Shown here: in pieces, positions 51,603 through 61,286 of the stretch
How the letters are laid out: every line of letters starts with the position of its first letter
Position numbering within the stretch: the stretch's first letter is position 1
Assembly (NCBI RefSeq): GCF_900182615.1
Contig: NZ_FXTE01000019.1
Coordinates: forward strand, 1-61,286
DNA length: 61,286 nt
Direction: 5' to 3'
Source of the DNA: Ruegeria faecimaris
GTDB lineage: Bacteria > Pseudomonadota > Alphaproteobacteria > Rhodobacterales > Rhodobacteraceae
Program-made: the position numbers and the translations under genes
The notes under the pieces: generated by a model
Seen by the model: only the letters and a program-made list of their open reading frames with translations
The model's database searches: none
What the model was told of the DNA's origin: nothing

Positions 51603-51982
51603 AGCACGTCTATTCCGTTAAAGTTTATTACGAAGACACCGATATGGGCGGCGTGGTCTATCACGCTAACTATTTGAAATACATCGAACGCGCCCGGTCG
51701 GACTATGTGCGGCGCCTGGGCAATGACCAGAATGCGATGCGTGACGCAGGTATCGTTTGGGTCGTGCGCCGGATCGAGGCGGAATACCTGGCCCCGGCCA
51801 AATTTGACGACGATCTGGAGATCGAGACCGAAATCAAGTCTCTGTCCGGTGTCCGTCTGATCATGGCGCAAGTGGTCAAACGGGGCGAAGAGGAGATTTT
51901 TCGCGCCATCGTTACCGCCGTCTGTATGAATGCGCAGGGCAAGCCCGTACGCCTTCCGGCAGAGATTCGCGCATTGTTGTAA
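51599..51982 (+). CDS. ybgC: Tol-Pal-associated acyl-CoA thioesterase YbgC
   Basis: This 127-residue hotdog-fold protein has the 4-hydroxybenzoyl-CoA thioesterase motif YYEDTDMGGVVYHANYLKYIE, with the catalytic Asp. It precedes tolQ as in most Tol-Pal clusters. It hydrolyses short acyl-CoAs in vitro; its link to the envelope is not settled. Confidence 0.94.
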   Translation: MKHVYSVKVYYEDTDMGGVVYHANYLKYIERARSDYVRRLGNDQNAMRDAGIVWVVRRIEAEYLAPAKFDDDLEIETEIKSLSGVRLIMAQVVKRGEEEIFRAIVTAVCMNAQGKPVRLPAEIRALL

Positions 51983-52087
51983 CAATTTGCAGGGCCCGGG
52001 TGGTTCTGTTGGCAATTCGCCCCCATCTGCGTTAGCGTTTGACAAAACAAGGCCGTAAGGCTGTCAGGCAAAACAAAGAGCAGGTTC

Positions 52088-52783
52088 ATGGAAGCTGAAA
52101 CGCTGGCGCTGGCGCAGGAGATCGATTTCTCCATGTGGGGGCTTTTTGCCCGCGCGACTTTTATCGTTAAACTGGTAATGCTGATGCTGATTGGCGCATC
52201 AGTCTGGTCCTGGGGGATCATCATCCAGAAACTGATCAATTACCGTGCTGCAAGGCGTGAAGCTCAGGTTTTTGATGAGGCTTTCTGGTCCGGGAACCCC
52301 TTGGATGAACTGTTCGAGCAGATCGGTACCCAACCCGATGGCAGTTCGGAGAAGATATTTGCCTCGGGCATGATCGAATGGCGCCGCTCGCACCGCACTG
52401 ATGGCGGTCTGATAGCTGGTGCCACCGCACGCATTGATCGGTCGATGGATGTGGCCATCGCGAAAGAGGCCGAGGCGCTGCAAAAGGGCCTGCCCATTCT
52501 GGCCACTGTCGGCTCAACTGCACCCTTCATTGGTCTGTTCGGAACGGTCTGGGGTATCATGAATGCGTTCATCGAGATAGCCGAGCAGCAGAACACCAAC
52601 CTGGCTGTTGTCGCGCCCGGTATTGCCGAGGCGTTGCTGGCCACCGGCCTGGGCCTGTTGGCCGCGATTCCGGCGGTGATTTTCTATAACAAACTCAGCG
52701 CAGATAGTGATCGGATCGTTGGAGGCTATGAAGCCTTTGCCGATGAGTTCGCCACCATTCTGTCGCGCCAGCTGGACAGCTGA
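52088..52783 (+). CDS. tolQ: Tol-Pal system proton channel subunit TolQ
   Basis: This 231-residue inner membrane protein has a first helix near residues 18-42 and the ExbB/TolQ core with GSTAPFIGLFGTVWGIMNAF and PGIAEALLATGLGLLAAIPA. With TolR it uses the proton motive force to energise TolA for outer membrane constriction at division. tolR starts one base after its stop. Confidence 0.96.
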   Translation: MEAETLALAQEIDFSMWGLFARATFIVKLVMLMLIGASVWSWGIIIQKLINYRAARREAQVFDEAFWSGNPLDELFEQIGTQPDGSSEKIFASGMIEWRRSHRTDGGLIAGATARIDRSMDVAIAKEAEALQKGLPILATVGSTAPFIGLFGTVWGIMNAFIEIAEQQNTNLAVVAPGIAEALLATGLGLLAAIPAVIFYNKLSADSDRIVGGYEAFADEFATILSRQLDS

Positions 52784-52784
52784 G

Positions 52785-53261
52785 ATGGGGGCTGCGGTTC
52801 AGCAATCCTCGGGCGGGAATGGACGCCGGCGGGGTCGGCGTCGCGGTCGCGCGCAGCCGATGGCTGAGATCAACGTCACACCCTTTGTGGACGTTATGCT
52901 GGTGCTGCTGATCATCTTCATGGTGGCCGCGCCCTTGCTGACTGTTGGTGTGCCTGTTGATCTGCCCAAAACGGCGGCCAGTGCGCTGCCCGGCGATAAC
53001 GAGGAACCTTTGACCGTCACGCTGACCGCGGATGGCAGGGTGCAAATCCAAACCACGGATATTCTGCGCGAAGAGCTGATTGGCAAACTACGCGCCATCG
53101 CAGCAGAACGCAGTAGCGACCGAGTGTTTTTGCGCGCGGATGGTGCGATCCCTTATGCGCAGGTGATGCAGGTAATGGGCGCGCTTAATGCGGGTGGGTT
53201 CTCCAATGTGGGGCTGGTGACCGATACGGGCGGCCCGACACTGGACGACGGTGGAGAGTGA
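52785..53261 (+). CDS. tolR: Tol-Pal system protein TolR
   Basis: This 158-residue protein has a basic N-terminus, one membrane helix with the proton-carrying Asp in INVTPFVDVMLVLLIIFMV, and a periplasmic ExbD-like domain. ATG at 52785 was chosen; the frame upstream overlaps tolQ. It forms the stator with TolQ. Confidence 0.95.
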   Translation: MGAAVQQSSGGNGRRRGRRRGRAQPMAEINVTPFVDVMLVLLIIFMVAAPLLTVGVPVDLPKTAASALPGDNEEPLTVTLTADGRVQIQTTDILREELIGKLRAIAAERSSDRVFLRADGAIPYAQVMQVMGALNAGGFSNVGLVTDTGGPTLDDGGE

Positions 53262-53270
53262 GGCCGCACG

Positions 53271-54374
53271 GTGGATACCGGCACCAAGATCTCGGCGATT
53301 GCCCATGTCAGTCTGATTTGTTGGGCATTTTTTGGCGGTACCTTCCGGTCCGAACCGTTGCCTATGGCCGTGCAGGACGTGTCGGTCATTTCGGCTGAGC
53401 AATTTGCGGCAATGACCGCTCAGCGGGATGCGCCCGAAGTGCCAACGCCAACAGCGCTACAGCCGCCCGAAGCCCCAACAGAAGAGGAGCCAGCGCCGGA
53501 ACCGGTAGTGGAGGAGCAGCCTTCGTTGCAAGAGGCGGAACCTGCTGAACCCGACCCGGACCCGGATCCTGAGCCTGAACCGGTTGAGCCGCCGCCAGAA
53601 CCGGTGGTGATTGAACAGCCACCGGTGTTGGACACGCCTGACCCCGAGATCGTCGACGTTACGGTGCCTTCTGGGCCAGAAGCACAGCCCAGCCCGGCCG
53701 AGAATGTTGCGCCGGTGCCGGTTGCGCCGCCTCCGCCCGAGGCCGCGCCTGATGAAATCGAAACCCCGGCCGTATCTTTGGACGAGAGAGCCGAGACCCA
53801 GCAGGAACAGCAGGATCAGACCGCCCCCGAGGAAAAGGCTGACGAGATTGTGACCGAAGCGGAAGAGCCCAAGGAAAACGCTCCCCGAACATCGCCGCGC
53901 CCGCGGACCCGTCCCAACCGCCCGACACCGCCGGTCGAGCCCGAAGTGGCGGAGACGCCCGAGCCCGAACCCACAGAGCCCGCGCAGACGGAAACAGCCA
54001 TCAACGATGCGCTGGCCGAGGCGTTGGGACAAGGGAGTGAACCCTCTGGTCCGCCCTTGACCAGCGGCGAAAAGGACGCGATGCGATTGGCTGTTTCCCA
54101 ATGCTGGAACGTTGGGTCCTTGTCCACGGATGCTCTGCAGACAGTTGTTGTTGTCGGATTTTCGTTGACCCCTGATGGCAAGGTGGTTGGCGGCAGCTTG
54201 CGCATGATCGACAGCTCAGGCGGTTCTGACGGCGCAGCCAGACAAGCCTATGAGGCTGCTCGACGTGCCATTTTGCGCTGTGGAGCCAAAGGATATGACC
54301 TGCCAACCGATAAATACGAGCATTGGCAGGATATTGAGATTACATTCAATCCCGAGAGGATGCGGATCAAATGA
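53271..54374 (+). CDS. tolA: Tol-Pal system protein TolA (Pro/Glu-rich)
   Basis: This 367-residue protein has one N-terminal membrane helix (about residues 5-24), a long Pro/Glu/Ala-rich segment (about 55-245) in place of the Lys/Ala coiled coil of enteric TolA, and a C-terminal TonB/TolA-like domain ([10 protein letters not shown] onward). The start is GTG at 53271. The stop overlaps tolB. The proline-rich stretch should span the periplasm as an extended rod. Confidence 0.9.
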   Translation: MDTGTKISAIAHVSLICWAFFGGTFRSEPLPMAVQDVSVISAEQFAAMTAQRDAPEVPTPTALQPPEAPTEEEPAPEPVVEEQPSLQEAEPAEPDPDPDPEPEPVEPPPEPVVIEQPPVLDTPDPEIVDVTVPSGPEAQPSPAENVAPVPVAPPPPEAAPDEIETPAVSLDERAETQQEQQDQTAPEEKADEIVTEAEEPKENAPRTSPRPRTRPNRPTPPVEPEVAETPEPEPTEPAQTETAINDALAEALGQGSEPSGPPLTSGEKDAMRLAVSQCWNVGSLSTDALQTVVVVGFSLTPDGKVVGGSLRMIDSSGGSDGAARQAYEAARRAILRCGAKGYDLPTDKYEHWQDIEITFNPERMRIK

Positions 54375-55690
54375 TGAGACTTCTGACCAGCCTGTTGCTT
54401 GGCCTGACACTGGTGTCGGCACCTGTTCACGCCCAAAGTGGACCGCTTCGCTTGGAATTGGATCAGGGGATTATCGAACCCTTGCCCTTTTCGGTTCCGA
54501 ATTTTGTGCCGGACAGCACAGCAGCTGCGCAATATGCCCAGGATATCTCGCGGGTTGTGGCCGCCGATCTAACCGGAACAGGGCTGTTCCGCGAAATTCT
54601 GTCTGATGCTTTCATCAGCCAAGTGGCCAGCTTTGAAGATCCCGTTCGGTTCGCGGATTGGAAAGCCATCAATGCCGAGGCTTTGGTGACAGGTGCTGTG
54701 AATGTGTCGGGCAATCGCCTGACGGTGCGGTTCAGGGTCTGGGATGTGTTTTCTGGGCAGGAGCTGGGCAACGGTCTGCAGTTTGCCGGGACGACTGAAG
54801 GGTGGCGGCGCATGGCCCATAAAGTGGCGGATCAAGTCTATAGCCGTGTAACGGGCGAGGGCGCCTATTTCGACAGTCGCGTTGCCTTTGTCTCGGAAAG
54901 CGGCCCCAAAAACCAGCGCCTGAAACGGCTGGCGATCATGGATTATGATGGTGCGAATGTGCAGTACCTGACCGACAGCGCCGCCATTGTTCTGGCACCA
55001 CGCTTTTCACCTGCCGGTGATCAACTGCTCTATACCAGCTACGAATCCGGTCAGCCGCGCATCTATGTTCTGGATATCGAGCGGGTCAGGCGGACTGAGT
55101 TGAACACCCAGGGCGGCACGATGAGCTTTTCGCCCCGGTTTTCGCCGGATGGACGGTCGATCGTCTATTCGCTTATCCAGGGCGGCAATACGGACCTGTG
55201 GAAAATGGACCTGGCTTCCGGGCAAAGCGTACGGCTGACCAATACGCCCGCGATTGAAACCGCCCCCAGCTATTCGCCGGACGGTTCACAGATCGTGTTT
55301 GAAAGTGACCGTTCGGGCACGCCACAGCTTTACATCATGCCCGCAAACGGGGGTGAGGCGACGCGGATCAGCTTTGGTCAGGGCCGTTATGGAACCCCGG
55401 TCTGGTCCCCCCGTGGCGATCTGGTTGCGTTTACCAAGCAGAACAAAGGCCGATTTCATATCGGTGTCATGCGAACAGATGGCAGCGAAGAGCGTTTGCT
55501 GACCTCGTCGTTTCTGGACGAAGGACCGACATGGTCCCCTAATGGTCGCGTGATCATGTTCACCCGAGAAACTCAGGGCGCAAGTGGCCGGGCGACGCTG
55601 TATTCGGTTGATATCTCGGGACGCAACCTGCGCCCGATCCGCACCCCGGATGGGGGCAGCGATCCGTCATGGGGCCCACTGCAGAATTGA
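54371..55690 (+). CDS. tolB: Tol-Pal system periplasmic protein TolB
   Basis: This 439-residue protein has a signal peptide (residues 1-20, [18 protein letters not shown]), an N-terminal domain and a six-bladed WD40-like propeller. Repeated PxFSPDG elements ([48 protein letters not shown]) mark the blades. It binds Pal and TolA. Confidence 0.96.
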   Translation: MMRLLTSLLLGLTLVSAPVHAQSGPLRLELDQGIIEPLPFSVPNFVPDSTAAAQYAQDISRVVAADLTGTGLFREILSDAFISQVASFEDPVRFADWKAINAEALVTGAVNVSGNRLTVRFRVWDVFSGQELGNGLQFAGTTEGWRRMAHKVADQVYSRVTGEGAYFDSRVAFVSESGPKNQRLKRLAIMDYDGANVQYLTDSAAIVLAPRFSPAGDQLLYTSYESGQPRIYVLDIERVRRTELNTQGGTMSFSPRFSPDGRSIVYSLIQGGNTDLWKMDLASGQSVRLTNTPAIETAPSYSPDGSQIVFESDRSGTPQLYIMPANGGEATRISFGQGRYGTPVWSPRGDLVAFTKQNKGRFHIGVMRTDGSEERLLTSSFLDEGPTWSPNGRVIMFTRETQGASGRATLYSVDISGRNLRPIRTPDGGSDPSWGPLQN

Positions 55691-55778
55691 TCACGGCTGC
55701 TGGCAGGAAAAGTTCACAAGGAACCTGCACTATGCTACAGAGACGGCAATAAAGAGAAAAAACAACGAGGCACCTGAG

Positions 55779-56288
55779 ATGAACGTATTGGGCAAAATCC
55801 TAGCACTAGGTGTGTTTGGCGCGTTGGCGGCCTGCACCAATAACGATCCGTCTGCGCTGGGCGGCGGCTTTGGCAATGGCGCAAATGGCGGGCTGGCCGC
55901 GGGCTCTCCAAGTGATCCGCGCTCGCCTGCATATTTCCAGCAAACTGTTGGTGACCGGGTTCTGTTTTCGGTCGATCAGTCGACGCTTACTCCGCAGGCG
56001 CAGTCAGTGCTGCAGGGGCAGGCCGACTGGCTGATGGCCAACCCCGACTTTGTGGCAACGATCGAAGGCCATGCGGATGAGCAGGGCACGCGTGAGTATA
56101 ACCTCGCACTGGGTGCGCGCCGGGCAAATGCCGCCCGCGAGTTCCTGATTTCGCGCGGGGTTGCGGGCAACCGGCTGACAACTGTCAGCTATGGCAAAGA
56201 ACGTCCGATCGAGATTTGCAGCACCGAGGACTGCTATTCGAAAAACCGTCGTGCAGTGACGGTGCTGACCGGATCAACTTTGGGATAA
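55779..56288 (+). CDS. pal: peptidoglycan-associated lipoprotein Pal
   Basis: This 169-residue lipoprotein has a lipobox LAAC (Cys at about residue 19) and a C-terminal OmpA-like domain with IEGHADEQGTREYNLALG and ANAAREFL. It anchors the outer membrane to peptidoglycan. The ATG at 55779 with a GAGG site is the natural start. An 88-bp gap separates it from tolB. Confidence 0.96.
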   Translation: MNVLGKILALGVFGALAACTNNDPSALGGGFGNGANGGLAAGSPSDPRSPAYFQQTVGDRVLFSVDQSTLTPQAQSVLQGQADWLMANPDFVATIEGHADEQGTREYNLALGARRANAAREFLISRGVAGNRLTTVSYGKERPIEICSTEDCYSKNRRAVTVLTGSTLG

Positions 56289-56292
56289 GACG

Positions 56293-57117
56293 ATGAAACT
56301 AGCAGGATGGGTTCTGGCCGCAGTTTTGGCGACCGCCGGTTTGGCACAAGCACAAGATCAGCAAACCTTGGCGGATATCCGGCAGGAACTGACGGTGCTG
56401 CATGTGGAAATTCAGCGGCTCAAGCGCGAGTTTTCAACAACTGGCTCTCCGGCCCCGAACCTGTCCGGCAGTTCGATACTTGAACGTGTTGATGCCATAG
56501 AGGCCGAGTTGCAGCGCCTGACGCGCCAGACCGAACAGTTGAACCAGCGTGTACAGAATATTGTAACCGACGGCACCAACCGCATCGGTGATCTTGAGTT
56601 TCGCTTGGTCGAACTGGAAGGCGGCGACCTGAGTACGCTCGGTGATACAACAACTCTGGGCGGAGAAACGGACATCACATCCGTAGCCCCTACTGCTCCG
56701 ACAGCGCCAACCGATTCCGACCTGGGTGAGTTGGCAGTAGGCGAGCAAGCGGATTTCAATGCTGCTGCTCAGGCGCTGGCCGATGGAAACTTCCAGGCCG
56801 CCGCGGATCAGTTCGCAGTATTCGATACATCATATCCCGGAAGCCCGCTTGCGCCCGAAGCACACCTAAAGCGCGGGCAGGCGTTGGAAGGCATTGGCGA
56901 CACCCGCGAAGCTGCAAGGGCTTTTCTGGCCAGCTTCACGGGTGATTCCGAAGGCGCCTATGCGCCTGAGGCTTTGTTCGAACTGGGTGCTGCTCTGGGC
57001 CGTCTGGGACAGACCGAACAGGCGTGTATAACACTGAGCGAGGTCAGCGTCCGGTTCCCGGCCTCGGCATTGGCCTCCAGCGCCACGCAGGAAATGACGT
57101 CACTGGGTTGTACTTGA
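56293..57117 (+). CDS. cpoB: Tol-Pal system protein CpoB/YbgF
   Basis: This 274-residue protein has a signal peptide (residues 1-20, ending AQAQ), an N-terminal coiled coil (about 25-105) and C-terminal TPR repeats (about 155-270). It couples peptidoglycan synthesis with Tol-mediated constriction in E. coli. It follows pal by four bases. Confidence 0.92.
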   Translation: MKLAGWVLAAVLATAGLAQAQDQQTLADIRQELTVLHVEIQRLKREFSTTGSPAPNLSGSSILERVDAIEAELQRLTRQTEQLNQRVQNIVTDGTNRIGDLEFRLVELEGGDLSTLGDTTTLGGETDITSVAPTAPTAPTDSDLGELAVGEQADFNAAAQALADGNFQAAADQFAVFDTSYPGSPLAPEAHLKRGQALEGIGDTREAARAFLASFTGDSEGAYAPEALFELGAALGRLGQTEQACITLSEVSVRFPASALASSATQEMTSLGCT

Positions 57118-58367
57118 CCACACAAGGCACACTCCTGAAATCCGAACTCCGCGCGCGATTGCCGGAAAACCTTCCGCGCCGTCTAGGCGTTGCGGTATCC
57201 GGTGGCGGTGACTCAGTTGCTTTGCTGAGTTTGTTGAAGCACATCGCCCAAGAGGAACAGGTTGAGCTGTTTGTCGCCACGGTGAACCACAATCTGCGCC
57301 CCGAAGCGGTGGCGGAGGCAGATTGGGTGGCGCAGCTTGCCCAGGGTCTGGGCCTTCCACATGAGACGTTGCACTGGCAGGGGTGGGACCAGACAGGTAA
57401 CCTGCAGGATAGGGCGCGGCAGGCCCGGTACCAGTTGCTGTCAGACTGGGCGCGTGACAAGCAGATCGGCGCGATTGCCCTGGGACACACCGCCGATGAT
57501 CAAGCCGAAACCATGCTGATGCGATTGGCGCGCGCTGCTGGTGTGACGGGATTGTCCGGCATGCCCGCAATGCGGAACTATCAAGGGATCATGCTGCTGC
57601 GGCCGATGTTGGGGGTCACCCGGCAACAACTGCGCGATTATCTTGCCAAGATTGGGGCAGATTGGATCGAGGATCCATCGAATCACGACCGGCGGTTTGA
57701 TCGTATCAAGGCGCGCGACGCGTTGACCGGCTTGTCCGAAATTGGGATTTCGGCACATTCTCTGTCCCGCGTTGCTGAAAACCTTGCTCAAGCCCGTGAA
57801 GCATTAGAGCAGATTACGCAGGATTCCGCCCGTCAGGTCCTGAGTGTCGATGGCGGCGATATCTGTGTCGATCGCGCGCAATTTTCCACTCTGCCTGCGG
57901 AAATTCGACGTCGTCTTCTTACAGGTTGTGTCCGCTGGATTGCGGGCCGCGGATATCCACCGCGTCAGGCTGCAACAGACCGGGCGCTGCTCGCGATTGA
58001 TCAGGGTGAGGCGGCAACGATTGGTGGATGCCTCTTGATCCCAAAAGCCGATAAAATGTGGATTTGCAGAGAGCTAAATGCCGTTGAGAGCGCACCCGGC
58101 GCACCCGGTCAGATTTGGGATGGACGGTGGATCCTGTCTGGCCCAGCGATTCCCGACGCGCAGGTTCACCCGTTAGGTGCGGCTGGTTTGAAGGCCGTGC
58201 CAGATTGGCGTGCACTTGGAAAACCGCGCGCCGCGCTTCTGGCGTCTCCGTCCGTCTGGAGTGGAGAGGTCTTGGTATCTGCACCTATGGTGGGATTCTC
58301 AAATGGTTGGCTTGCAGAACTGACGCCAGAAGAGCCCGAGTTTCACTCTTCGGTTTTATCGCATTGA
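57114..58367 (+). CDS. tilS: tRNA(Ile)-lysidine synthase TilS
   Basis: This 417-residue protein has the PP-loop SGGGDS at residues 29-34, GHTADDQAETMLMRLAR, and LRPMLGVTRQQLRDYL. It makes lysidine at C34 of tRNA-Ile(CAU), changing codon reading to AUA. The likely start is TTG at 57114, overlapping the cpoB stop as TTGA; other codons upstream lie inside cpoB. It sits upstream of ftsH, as is common. Confidence 0.9.
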   Translation: MTTQGTLLKSELRARLPENLPRRLGVAVSGGGDSVALLSLLKHIAQEEQVELFVATVNHNLRPEAVAEADWVAQLAQGLGLPHETLHWQGWDQTGNLQDRARQARYQLLSDWARDKQIGAIALGHTADDQAETMLMRLARAAGVTGLSGMPAMRNYQGIMLLRPMLGVTRQQLRDYLAKIGADWIEDPSNHDRRFDRIKARDALTGLSEIGISAHSLSRVAENLAQAREALEQITQDSARQVLSVDGGDICVDRAQFSTLPAEIRRRLLTGCVRWIAGRGYPPRQAATDRALLAIDQGEAATIGGCLLIPKADKMWICRELNAVESAPGAPGQIWDGRWILSGPAIPDAQVHPLGAAGLKAVPDWRALGKPRAALLASPSVWSGEVLVSAPMVGFSNGWLAELTPEEPEFHSSVLSH

Positions 58368-58443
58368 ACCTGCTTGAATCATCTCTATTTTAAAGAGCAA
58401 CCCGGCAGATCCCCATCTGCCGAAATCTTTTGGGAGATTTTTC

Positions 58444-60360
58444 TTGGGCAACGCTCGTAACATCGCCTTTTGGGTCGTTCTGTTTTTGCTGATCCTTGCA
58501 CTGTTCAATCTGTTCAGCGGACCAGGTGGAACGCTTCAGAGCAATGAAAGAACCTATTCTGATTTCGTGACCGCTGTTGAAGGCGGCGAAGTCAAAAACG
58601 TGACATTGGATGGCGAGCAAATTCGCTATACCACGCAAAGCGGCGCAAGCTATGTCACGATCAAGCCCGGCGATGCCGAGGTGACCAAACTGCTGATCGA
58701 TGAAAGCATCCCGGTTCAGGCTGTGAAACAACAGCAATCGGGCATTCAGTCTTTCCTGGTCACTCTTCTTCCCTTCCTGCTGCTGATCGGTGTCTGGGTC
58801 TACTTCATGAACCGGATGCAGGGTGGCGGCAAAGGTGGCGCGATGGGCTTTGGCAAATCCAAAGCCAAGATGCTGACCGAAAAGCATGGCCGTGTAACTT
58901 TTGATGATGTCGCTGGCATCGACGAGGCCAAGGAAGAACTGGAAGAGATCGTAGAATTCTTGCGCAATCCGCAGAAATTCAGTCGTCTGGGTGGCAAGAT
59001 TCCAAAAGGCGCTTTGTTGGTGGGCCCTCCGGGGACCGGTAAAACGCTGCTGGCCCGCGCCATTGCGGGTGAGGCGGGTGTGCCCTTCTTCACCATTTCG
59101 GGTTCGGACTTTGTTGAGATGTTCGTCGGTGTCGGTGCATCCCGTGTCCGCGACATGTTCGAACAGGCCAAGAAAAACGCTCCCTGTATCGTCTTTATTG
59201 ACGAGATTGACGCCGTTGGCCGCCATCGTGGTGCCGGTTATGGCGGGGGTAATGACGAACGTGAACAAACGCTCAACCAGTTGCTCGTCGAGATGGACGG
59301 GTTCGAAGCCAATGAGGGCGTGATTATCCTGGCGGCCACCAACCGTAAGGACGTTTTGGACCCTGCGCTGCTGCGTCCAGGCCGTTTCGACCGCAACGTG
59401 ACTGTCGGCAACCCCGACATCAAAGGCCGCGAGAAGATCCTGGGCGTTCACGCACGCAAGACGCCCCTCGGACCTGATGTCGATCTGCGCATCATCGCGC
59501 GCGGGACTCCGGGCTTCTCGGGTGCTGATCTGGCCAACCTCGTGAATGAGGCCGCGCTGATGGCCGCCCGCGTCGGTCGCCGCTTTGTTACCATGGAAGA
59601 TTTCGAGAATGCCAAGGACAAGGTGATGATGGGTGCCGAGCGCCGCTCGATGGTGCTGACCCAGGACCAGAAGGAAAAGACTGCCTATCACGAATCAGGG
59701 CATGCCGTTGTTGGTATGACGCTGCCGTTGTGTGATCCGGTCTATAAGGCAACGATCATTCCGCGTGGTGGTGCGCTGGGCATGGTGGTGTCACTGCCAG
59801 AAATGGACCGCCTGAACTATCACCGCGATGAGTGTGAGCAAAAGCTGGCCATGACCATGGCCGGTAAGGCGGCTGAGGTGATCAAATATGGCGAGGACCA
59901 TGTCTCGAACGGTCCGGCGGGCGATATCATGCAGGCCAGCCAACTGTCGCGCGCGATGGTGATGCGCTGGGGCATGTCGGACAAGGTCGGCAATATCGAC
60001 TATGCCGAAGCGCATGATGGCTATTCGGGCAACACTGCCGGGTTCTCGGTCTCGGCCCATACCAAGGAACTGATCGAGGAAGAGGTCAAGCGCCTGATCC
60101 AGCAAGGATATGAGCGTGCGCATCAGATCTTGTCAGAACAGAACGAGCAATGGGAACGTCTGGCCCAGGGGCTGCTGGAATATGAAACCCTGACCGGTGA
60201 CGAGATCAAACGCGTCATGAATGGCGAGCCGCCCAGCGAAAGCGATGACGAGGGCGATAAACCTGATGAGGGCAGCGCCCCCAGCGTGACAGCCATTCCG
60301 AAAACCAAGGTTAAGAAAACTCCGCCCGATGGCGGGATGGAGCCGGAACCAACGGCTTAA
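58444..60360 (+). CDS. ftsH: ATP-dependent zinc metalloprotease FtsH
   Basis: This 638-residue membrane protease has two N-terminal helices (about residues 5-24 and 100-122) and an AAA+ domain with [13 protein letters not shown] and [15 protein letters not shown]. It also has the second region of homology [18 protein letters not shown] and the zinc motif HESGH. The C-terminal tail is acidic and proline-rich. The start is TTG at 58444 with GGGAG about nine bases upstream, giving [15 protein letters not shown]. It degrades membrane proteins and regulators. Confidence 0.96.
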   Translation: MGNARNIAFWVVLFLLILALFNLFSGPGGTLQSNERTYSDFVTAVEGGEVKNVTLDGEQIRYTTQSGASYVTIKPGDAEVTKLLIDESIPVQAVKQQQSGIQSFLVTLLPFLLLIGVWVYFMNRMQGGGKGGAMGFGKSKAKMLTEKHGRVTFDDVAGIDEAKEELEEIVEFLRNPQKFSRLGGKIPKGALLVGPPGTGKTLLARAIAGEAGVPFFTISGSDFVEMFVGVGASRVRDMFEQAKKNAPCIVFIDEIDAVGRHRGAGYGGGNDEREQTLNQLLVEMDGFEANEGVIILAATNRKDVLDPALLRPGRFDRNVTVGNPDIKGREKILGVHARKTPLGPDVDLRIIARGTPGFSGADLANLVNEAALMAARVGRRFVTMEDFENAKDKVMMGAERRSMVLTQDQKEKTAYHESGHAVVGMTLPLCDPVYKATIIPRGGALGMVVSLPEMDRLNYHRDECEQKLAMTMAGKAAEVIKYGEDHVSNGPAGDIMQASQLSRAMVMRWGMSDKVGNIDYAEAHDGYSGNTAGFSVSAHTKELIEEEVKRLIQQGYERAHQILSEQNEQWERLAQGLLEYETLTGDEIKRVMNGEPPSESDDEGDKPDEGSAPSVTAIPKTKVKKTPPDGGMEPEPTA

Positions 60361-60366
60361 ACTTTC

Positions 60367-60396
60367 AAAGACCCGGGCCTGTCCCGGGTCTTTTTT
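60367..60396 (+). terminator. rho-independent terminator of ftsH
   Basis: AAAGACCCGGG (60367-60377) and CCCGGGTCTTT (60383-60393) make an 11-bp perfect stem with a 5-base loop, and a T run follows. It ends the ftsH transcript. Confidence 0.92.
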
Positions 60397-60461
60397 CTTT
60401 TCAATCGCGAAGGTTTGCCCTTTATTCCGCATCAGATGTCAGTTCTGAAAAAGGGATAAAT

Positions 60462-61037
60462 ATGCCGGTATTGTGCGAAACCGAATTCACGGGAGAAGTT
60501 GTTTGGTTGGGCCACGTACCAGCAGGTGAAACTCTCCGGGCCAATGCCGTGGACAGTCTGGATTTGGGTTTCTCGGGTGATCAAGGCGCGCGTCACGAAG
60601 GCGTGAATCGTACCTCTTGCGTGCGGGTCAAAAACCTATATCCGGTGGGCACCGAAATTCGCAATGTGCGGCAGTTATCGATCCTGTCCGCAGAAGAACT
60701 TGATTCCATCGCGCAGGAAATGGGCTTGGGTAAGCTGGACCCGTCCCATTTGGGTGTCAGCATTGTCTTGCGCGGCATTCCGGATTTCACCCATATTCCG
60801 CCCTCGTCGCGTTTGCAGGTGGAAAATGGTGTGACGCTGACGATCGACATGGAAAACCGGCCCTGTATCCTGCCGGGGCGCGAGATCGAGGCTGACTTGC
60901 CCGGATATGGTGCTGCCTTCAAGCCCGCAGCGCAGGGACGGCGGGGGGTCACGGCTTGGGTCGAAAGACCCGGAGAGCTGAATCTGGGCGATGAGCTTAC
61001 ACTGTTTGTCCCCGATCAGAGAGCCTGGACACCATAA
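60462..61037 (+). CDS. MOSC domain protein
   Basis: This 191-residue protein matches the MOSC domain of molybdenum cofactor sulfurase-type proteins. It has LGVSIVLRGIPDFTHIPPSS in the core and NRPCILPG with the conserved cysteine. Such stand-alone MOSC proteins are thought to carry sulfur or bind the molybdenum cofactor. It stands between ftsH and fhs. A role for the formate dehydrogenase cofactor is possible but unsupported by distance. Confidence 0.85.
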   Translation: MPVLCETEFTGEVVWLGHVPAGETLRANAVDSLDLGFSGDQGARHEGVNRTSCVRVKNLYPVGTEIRNVRQLSILSAEELDSIAQEMGLGKLDPSHLGVSIVLRGIPDFTHIPPSSRLQVENGVTLTIDMENRPCILPGREIEADLPGYGAAFKPAAQGRRGVTAWVERPGELNLGDELTLFVPDQRAWTP

Positions 61038-61203
61038 GGGACCGCAATTTCCGATCGGAAGGTGCCGATGTGACGCTACGACGTTTCAAGGCGCAATTAT
61101 GTCGGAATCCATAGCCACCAATTTGGTACACAACGGTATGGAGTGAGCAGCGCCGGCGTTCTGCGTCGGGTTTGCACGGAATTCAATCAGGGACCGAAAC
61201 CCA

Positions 61204-61286
61204 ATGAGCTATAAATCTGACATCGAAATTGCGCGTGAGGCGAAGAAGAAGCCGATTCAGGAGATTGGTGCGAAGATCGGCATCGA
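61204..61286 (+). CDS. fhs: formate-tetrahydrofolate ligase, N-terminal fragment (cut by window edge)
   Basis: From ATG at 61204 the frame reads [20 protein letters not shown] and then IGAKIGI up to the window end. This matches the N-terminus of formate-tetrahydrofolate ligase (10-formyl-THF synthetase), which activates formate for C1 metabolism. Only 27 full codons are present. The gene must continue to the right. Confidence 0.9.
   Translation, partial: MSYKSDIEIAREAKKKPIQEIGAKIGI

Noticed and set aside
1..61286. tRNA, rRNA or CRISPR loci
   Set aside because: Inspection of the gaps between genes showed no cloverleaf pattern with a conserved T-loop, no rRNA-like sequence and no regularly spaced repeats.
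1218..61286. Functional operon linking formate dehydrogenase and fhs
   Set aside because: The two lie 55 kb apart with unrelated genes and terminators between them.

Overview
This window looks like a chromosomal segment of a marine alphaproteobacterium of the Roseobacter group (Rhodobacterales). The support is indirect: GC-rich alphaproteobacterial codon use, the gene orders ruvCAB-(unknown)-ybgC-tolQRAB-pal-cpoB-tilS-ftsH and DUF484-xerC-pcs, a fused FdsG-FdsB formate dehydrogenase subunit, and a formate-tetrahydrofolate ligase start at the right edge. I see no rRNA, tRNA, CRISPR array or prophage. The only mobile-element trace is the 3' end of an IS5-type transposase at bases 1-108.

Layout. 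1-120: insertion sequence tail. 251-5718: LysR regulator and NAD-dependent formate dehydrogenase (fused FdsG/FdsB, then FdsA), closed by a terminator; the usual fdhD/fdsD genes do not follow. 6031-6963: membrane-anchored LytTR regulator, flanked by intergenic DNA with inverted repeats. 7421-13296 (minus): tamB-tamA outer membrane assembly pair. 13453-22106: urate and ureide catabolism (PuuD urate oxidase, LysR regulator, UraH, PuuE-UraD fusion, AllA, NCS2 urate permease, AllE), with a GAPDH paralogue and a small secreted protein inside the cluster. 22281-27249: small exported protein, acyl-CoA dehydrogenase with a thioesterase, DUF1007 plus NicO nickel/cobalt exporter, truA. 27373-30969: ycjX-GNAT-ycjF and a VIT1/CCC1 metal transporter. 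31061-35636: three membrane proteins (SDR-DoxX fusion, DUF2269, DUF2339). 35800-47621: housekeeping genes (ileS, ogt, a Gre-like protein, pcs, xerC, DUF484, tal, priA, an MFS permease, prmA). 47729-61037: small membrane protein, DUF1127 protein, ruvCAB under a possible LexA box, the Tol-Pal operon, tilS, ftsH and a MOSC protein. 61204-end: start of fhs.

How the genes work together. The purine cluster encodes a nearly continuous route: urate uptake, oxidation to 5-hydroxyisourate, then OHCU, allantoin, allantoate, ureidoglycine to ureidoglycolate, and glyoxylate plus urea. The allantoate amidohydrolase step is not in the window. Formate dehydrogenase (left edge) and formate-tetrahydrofolate ligase (right edge) both act on C1 units but are 55 kb apart and are not evidence of one operon.

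Most of the window is ordinary conserved chromosome. I did not find a clear-cut novel system. The best leads are the SDR-DoxX/DUF2269/DUF2339 membrane cluster, a non-canonical Gre-family protein, tandem repeats of about 109 residues in TamB, a GNAT gene overlapping both ycjX and ycjF, the membrane LytTR regulator with its structured flanks, and the GAPDH paralogue in the urate cluster.
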